Source: RPRC01 sp034933285 (GTDB lineage: Bacteria; Desulfobacterota; Desulfuromonadia; Geobacterales; Geobacteraceae). From it: a stretch of 64,000 bases of DNA. The stretch's first letter is position 1, and every line of letters starts with the position of its first letter. The notes beneath the pieces are model-generated. The model was not told where the DNA came from and made no database searches. It worked only from the letters and a program-made list of their open reading frames with translations. This document shows, in pieces, positions 60,590 to 64,000 of the stretch. The stretch lies in NCBI GenBank assembly GCA_034933285.1, contig JAYFNT010000002.1:248001-312000 (forward strand), read 5' to 3'. The translations under genes were made by a program, and so were the position numbers.

Positions 60590-61025
60590 GCTTTTCAGCG
60601 ACGGTGCATGCAGCGGCAATCCGGGCCCGGGCGGATACGGGTGCATCCTGCGCTGCGGAGAAAGGGTAAAGGAAATTTCCGGAGCCGAACCTGATACCAC
60701 GAACAACCGGATGGAAATGACCGCCGCCATAGTCGGCCTCGCATCCCTGAAACGGTCGTGCGACGTGGCAATAACCACTGATTCCCAATACCTGGTGAAG
60801 GGAATGACCGAGTGGATGAGCGGCTGGGTTAAAAGAGGATGGAAGAACAGCAAAAAAGAAGAAGTCCTCAATCGCGATTTATGGGAACGCCTGCTTGAGC
60901 TGTCCCGGGTTCACCGGGTGCAGTGGAACTGGATCCGCGGCCACAACGGACACCCGGAAAACGAGCGGTGCGACGAGCTGGCCCGGCAGGCCATCCTGGA
61001 CATGCTGAACAAGCGTGGAGCGTGA
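60579..61025 (+). CDS. rnhA: Ribonuclease HI
   Basis: A 148-residue enzyme that cuts RNA in RNA-DNA hybrids. The four acidic catalytic residues are present: FSDGACSGNPGPGG (Asp), NNRMEMTAAI (Glu), TTDSQYLVKG (Asp) and NERCDELARQA (Asp). ATG 60579 follows AAGGGGCG inside the end of the acyltransferase gene; ATG 60573 is too close to that site. An HNH gene follows. Confidence 0.96.
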   Translation: MKVELFSDGACSGNPGPGGYGCILRCGERVKEISGAEPDTTNNRMEMTAAIVGLASLKRSCDVAITTDSQYLVKGMTEWMSGWVKRGWKNSKKEEVLNRDLWERLLELSRVHRVQWNWIRGHNGHPENERCDELARQAILDMLNKRGA

Positions 61026-61032
61026 GTCGGCA

Positions 61033-61332
61033 GTGAATCAGTTCATAATAGAAGTGTCCCAGCAGGATATCAGGCGGGAAAAAGAGAAGGCACGGGAACT
61101 CCGCCGGACCAGGTGGTGGAAGAACCGTGTTGCCAGGGGCGTCTGCCACTATTGCGGCGGGGTTTTTACCGCCGAGGAGTTGACGATGGACCACCTGGTG
61201 CCGATAATCCGCGGCGGAAAAAGCACCCAGGGGAACGTGGTGCCGGCATGCAAGGAATGCAACAGCAAAAAGGGATATCTCCTTCCCCTGGAGTGGGAGG
61301 AATATCTGGAATCGGTGAGGAAACACGATTGA
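61033..61332 (+). CDS. HNH endonuclease
   Basis: A 99-residue HNH-family protein. Zinc pairs CHYCGGVF and CKECNSKKG enclose the catalytic ELTMDHLVPIIRGGKST and GNVVPA. Such small HNH proteins are found in many genomes as free-standing nucleases with unclear roles, and there is no sign of a restriction partner here. GTG 61033 gives MNQFIIEVS; GTG 61015 would add six residues. It lies between rnhA and the HAD hydrolase with overlaps or tiny gaps. Confidence 0.87.
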   Translation: MNQFIIEVSQQDIRREKEKARELRRTRWWKNRVARGVCHYCGGVFTAEELTMDHLVPIIRGGKSTQGNVVPACKECNSKKGYLLPLEWEEYLESVRKHD

Positions 61333-61973
61333 AAGGAGTCGTCCTGAGCGGGTGCAAGACAGTCATTTACGATTGCGATGGGGTGATGTTCGATTCGTTC
61401 GAGGCGAACTTCGTCTTTTATTCCAAAGTTGTCGAGCGTTTCGGCCTGCCTCCCCTGGACCGGTCCGATTCTGAAACCATGCGGCTCCTGCATACCTATT
61501 CAAGCCGGGACGTGCTGGCAACCCTGTTTGATGGGGATAACCGCTGCGAAGAGGCGCTCGGTTTCGCCGCCACCATCGATTATCGCGAGCTGCTGCCTTT
61601 CATGCGGATCGAGGAGGGGCTCCGCGAGACACTTGCCATCCTGCACGGGAAGTTCGATCTTGCCGTCTGTACCAACCGCTCCAATTCCATGGAGATGCTC
61701 CTGGAGGATTTCGGCCTGGCAGGATACTTCGGTTTTGTGATGACCGCTTCCAAGGTCAGCAATCCCAAACCCCATCCGGAATCGTTGCTGAAGATCCTGG
61801 GCCACTACGGCATCAGGCCCGAGCAGGCGGTGTTCGTGGGCGATTCCGAGTTGGACTGCAGGGCAGCCGATGCAGCTGGGGTTCCCTTTGTGGCGTACAA
61901 GTCGGATCTGCCTTCTTTGGCGCGCATTGACCGGCATGAAGAGCTGCTGAAAATCATAGGTGATGGGCGATAG
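61329..61973 (+). CDS. HAD-superfamily hydrolase
   Basis: A 214-residue HAD phosphatase. Motif I is YDCDGVMFDS, motif II AVCTNRS, motif III Lys in VSNPKPHPESL, and motif IV FVGDSELDCRAADAAG. It resembles phosphoglycolate phosphatase-like enzymes; the substrate is unknown. The start is TTG 61329, overlapping the HNH gene by four bases and behind GAGGAAA. The last codons (GDGR and stop) lie in a heptanucleotide repeat array, so the C-terminus may have been set by the repeat. Confidence 0.9.
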   Translation: MKGVVLSGCKTVIYDCDGVMFDSFEANFVFYSKVVERFGLPPLDRSDSETMRLLHTYSSRDVLATLFDGDNRCEEALGFAATIDYRELLPFMRIEEGLRETLAILHGKFDLAVCTNRSNSMEMLLEDFGLAGYFGFVMTASKVSNPKPHPESLLKILGHYGIRPEQAVFVGDSELDCRAADAAGVPFVAYKSDLPSLARIDRHEELLKIIGDGR

Positions 61974-62014
61974 GCAATGGGCGATAGGCAATAGGCAATA
62001 GGCAATAGGCAAAA
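61966..62014 (+). repeat. Heptanucleotide repeat array, seven units
   Basis: Seven units of seven bases: GGCGATA, GGCAATG, GGCGATA, then GGCAATA three times, and GGCAAAA. The array covers the stop codon of the HAD gene. Units match the arrays between ruvA and ruvB. Confidence 0.88.
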
Positions 62015-62071
62015 GCACACTACGTCTGGCAACAGGCTGACAACTGAATTTTTATCCGATTGGGGATCATG

Positions 62072-62947
62072 ATGATAAAGAGCATGACCGGTTACGGCAA
62101 GGCTGAGCGGCAGCTGGAAAACGGACGGATAACCGTGGAAATGAGATCAGTCAATCACCGATATGGCGAGATATCCGTCAAGCTTCCCCGAGCCCTGGTC
62201 TGCTTTGAGAACGACGTGCGCAAGACGGCTTCGGAACGGCTCAAGCGGGGAAAGATCGACATTTTCGTGCAAATGGACACGGTTGCGGTCTGCAGGCCGC
62301 CGGTGGTCAATATTCCGCTGGCAAAGGCCTACTTCGATGCTTTCAGCTCGCTCAGGGAAGCGCTGGGCATGGAAGAGCCCGTGCCTTTGTCGCTCGTCGT
62401 ATCCCAGAAGGATGTGCTGACCGTGGTGGAAGGCGACGACCAGGGGTCGGACATGCGTGACGGGCTGATAGCGGCGGTTTCGGATGCGGTGGATGCAATG
62501 GAAGCGATGAGGCTTAAGGAAGGCGCGGAACTTGTGCATGATCTGCGAAGCAGGCGCGGCACCCTGGCGTCACTCATGGAAAAAATCCAGGATCAGGCGC
62601 CGGCGGTTCCCCGAGAGTATGCGGAAAAGCTCACGGCGCGGATTGCGCAACTGAGTGTCGGCAATATGCCTGATGAAAGCCGTATTGCCCAGGAGGTCGC
62701 ACTGATGGCGGACCGCTGCGACATCACCGAGGAACTTGTCCGTTTCAGCAGCCATCTCGTACAGTTCGACAGCGCCCTGGACTCGGAGGAACCGGTGGGG
62801 AGGAAGCTGGACTTCATCCTCCAGGAAATGGGCCGGGAGGTCAATACCATGGGCTCCAAGGCCAACGACGGCGAGATCACCTCATGTGTGGTGGCCATGA
62901 AGGCAGAGTTGGAGAAGATACGCGAGCAGATCCAGAACATCGAATAA
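62072..62947 (+). CDS. yicC: YicC family endoribonuclease-like protein
   Basis: A 291-residue YicC protein. It begins MIKSMTGYGKAERQLENGRI and has EMRSVNHRYGEISVKLPR, the central helical domain and the C-terminal GRKLDFILQEMGREVNTMGS followed by SKANDGEI. YicC-type proteins have been shown to act as RNases that affect small RNA stability. ATG 62072 or 62069 is the start, after GGGG. It precedes guanylate kinase and RNA polymerase omega, a common order. Confidence 0.94.
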   Translation: MIKSMTGYGKAERQLENGRITVEMRSVNHRYGEISVKLPRALVCFENDVRKTASERLKRGKIDIFVQMDTVAVCRPPVVNIPLAKAYFDAFSSLREALGMEEPVPLSLVVSQKDVLTVVEGDDQGSDMRDGLIAAVSDAVDAMEAMRLKEGAELVHDLRSRRGTLASLMEKIQDQAPAVPREYAEKLTARIAQLSVGNMPDESRIAQEVALMADRCDITEELVRFSSHLVQFDSALDSEEPVGRKLDFILQEMGREVNTMGSKANDGEITSCVVAMKAELEKIREQIQNIE

Positions 62948-63037
62948 ATTCCGGTCTGGAAACAAGCTGGTAGATTTTATGTTAAACCGAACAGATCTCT
63001 TAAGTGCTGTTGTCATAGAAGCAAGCAGGGGGTGGAT

Positions 63038-63652
63038 TTGGGAAAAAAAGGAATCATCTACATCGTCTCTGCTCCTTCAGGAGCAGGTAAAACCTCCTTA
63101 TGCAATGAATTAATTGACATTTTTCCCGACTTGCGGCATTCTGTCAGCTACACGACACGATCGCCCCGTCCAGGTGAAAGGGACGGGGTCGATTATTTTT
63201 TCGTCTCCAGTGCGCAGTTCGACGGGATGGTGCGGGCAGGGGAGTTCGCCGAATGGGCTGAAGTTCACGGCAACCATTACGGTACGGCACTCCGGACCCT
63301 TGAAGAAAACCGGTCACGCGGCATAAACCTGATCCTCGACATAGACTTCCAGGGTGCCCGCCAGCTCAAGTCCAGCTGCAGCGACGCGGTTTTCATCTTC
63401 ATTCTGCCACCCGATTTCACGGAGCTTCGCCGCAGGCTTGAGGGGCGCAATTCCGACGCTTCCTCGGTCATCGAGGCGCGGTTGCGGGTCGCCGTGAGCG
63501 AAATGAAAGAGTCGACCTGGTATGATTACGTGGTCGTAAATGATGTTTTTTCCGATGCTCTGGAAAAACTGAAATCCATCATCGTCGCGGAACAATGCAG
63601 GACTTCCAGGGTAATGGGAACCGTGGAAGCGCTCTTGTCCGGCAACGACTGA
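63038..63652 (+). CDS. gmk: Guanylate kinase
   Basis: Phosphorylates GMP to GDP. The protein has 204 residues with P-loop SAPSGAGKTSL, GMP-binding SYTTRSPRPGERDGVDYFF, HGNHYGT and DIDFQGARQL. TTG 63038 follows AGGGGG and gives the canonical GKKGIIYIV start; GTG 63032 is an alternative. The small remA/DUF370-type gene that often lies between yicC and gmk is absent. Confidence 0.96.
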   Translation: MGKKGIIYIVSAPSGAGKTSLCNELIDIFPDLRHSVSYTTRSPRPGERDGVDYFFVSSAQFDGMVRAGEFAEWAEVHGNHYGTALRTLEENRSRGINLILDIDFQGARQLKSSCSDAVFIFILPPDFTELRRRLEGRNSDASSVIEARLRVAVSEMKESTWYDYVVVNDVFSDALEKLKSIIVAEQCRTSRVMGTVEALLSGND

Positions 63653-63692
63653 TCCGGGCTGAAGCTGCCCGATATGAAAGGAGTTACCGTAT

Positions 63693-63902
63693 ATGGCACG
63701 GGTTACCGTTGAAGATTGTCTCAAACAGGTTGAAAACCGTTTTCTGCTGGTCATGCTTGCTTCGAAGAGGGTCAAGCAGTTGTACAAGGGTTCCAAGCCC
63801 CTGATCGAGAACCGGGCCACCAACAAGAACGTGGTGCTGGCGCTGCGCGAAGTGGCCGCGGGGAAGCTCCAGTACGAGATCGTCTCTCGCAGAAGCCGCT
63901 AA
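63693..63902 (+). CDS. rpoZ: DNA-directed RNA polymerase omega subunit
   Basis: A 69-residue omega subunit that helps assemble RNA polymerase and, in proteobacteria, forms part of a ppGpp site. The conserved MARVTVEDCLKQVENRFLLV and ALREVAAGKL segments are present. AAAGGAG lies nine bases before the ATG. It follows gmk by 40 bases. Confidence 0.95.
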   Translation: MARVTVEDCLKQVENRFLLVMLASKRVKQLYKGSKPLIENRATNKNVVLALREVAAGKLQYEIVSRRSR

Positions 63903-63916
63903 TCACGGACGGCGAG

Positions 63917-63946
63917 AAGGGCGGGGCTGGAGGCGCCGCCCTTTTT
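63917..63946 (+). terminator. Intrinsic terminator after rpoZ
   Basis: AAGGGCGG and CCGCCCTT form an eight-pair stem followed by TTTTT, 15 bases after the rpoZ stop codon. Confidence 0.85.
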
Positions 63947-64000
63947 GCATCCGCTCATTTCCGCTGTATCCTTTTCATCAGACCACACACTGCTTCCGGC

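Noticed and set aside
61966..62014. Repeat array considered as CRISPR-like
   Set aside because: Units are seven bases long without spacers, and no cas genes are present.
62948..63037. Expected remA/DUF370-type gene between yicC and gmk
   Set aside because: Only 90 bases are available, and no frame there resembles the family.

Overview
The window looks like chromosomal DNA of a Geobacter-like bacterium (Desulfuromonadales or a close deltaproteobacterial relative). This is inferred from gene content: the yebC-ruvCAB-Hda block, carboxynorspermidine-type spermidine synthesis, and a molybdenum-hydroxylase cluster whose gene order matches Desulfovibrio DVU1551-1559 as I remember it. No database search was possible. 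I saw no rRNA, tRNA or CRISPR array.

Layout. 0-3.3 kb: MgtC-like membrane protein, PHP phosphoesterase and endonuclease III. 3.3-14.4 kb: an accessory strip with a decayed tyrosine recombinase, a four-helix-bundle gene, an MqsRA-like toxin-antitoxin pair, an AAA ATPase, unknown genes, acetate kinase, an [FeFe]-hydrogenase-like chemoreceptor, and gene fragments (RES toxin, transglutaminase, LOG-type protein) around a 3-hydroxyacyl-CoA dehydrogenase. 15-20.3 kb: yebC, ruvC, ruvA, ruvB, an Hda/DnaA-like protein, ppnP and gluQRS. 20.4-28.7 kb: a methyltransferase with an apparent frameshift, a TonB-dependent receptor, an orphan TrpX-type binding protein, a hybrid histidine kinase, a Cys-rich mini-protein, an MshEN/pseudo-receiver protein and proC.

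28.8-50.3 kb is the most notable part: a molybdenum island of about 21 kb. It holds a MOT1-type permease, a YezD-like protein, a zinc-ribbon mini-protein, DsrC/DsrM/DsrK-like sulfur redox proteins, a NifX-like protein, a ModE-type regulator, a MoeA-like protein and a Mop-type aldehyde oxidoreductase. It continues with a flavin/Fe-S redox protein, a small redox protein, a methyltransferase, a C-GCAxxG-C-C protein, a Tes-like radical SAM enzyme, a CoA ligase, XdhC, an NTP-transferase/HD protein, a histidine phosphatase, and ModB and ModC without ModA. Three 24-bp ModE-like operators and two related leader RNAs, each ending in an intrinsic terminator and resembling the molybdenum-cofactor riboswitch, tie its first half together. 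Iron-sulfur, flavin and radical-SAM partners suggest one pathway that builds, modifies or wires the molybdoenzyme.

50.4-56 kb is a polyamine block: an XRE-cupin regulator preceded by a strong promoter and three operators, carboxynorspermidine synthase, carboxynorspermidine decarboxylase and arginine decarboxylase. 56-64 kb is mostly core: secreted glutaredoxin, chemoreceptor, AmrS-type radical SAM, acyltransferase, RNase HI, HNH protein, HAD hydrolase, YicC, guanylate kinase and RNA polymerase omega. Palindromic and heptanucleotide repeats sit in many gaps and in places run into genes.
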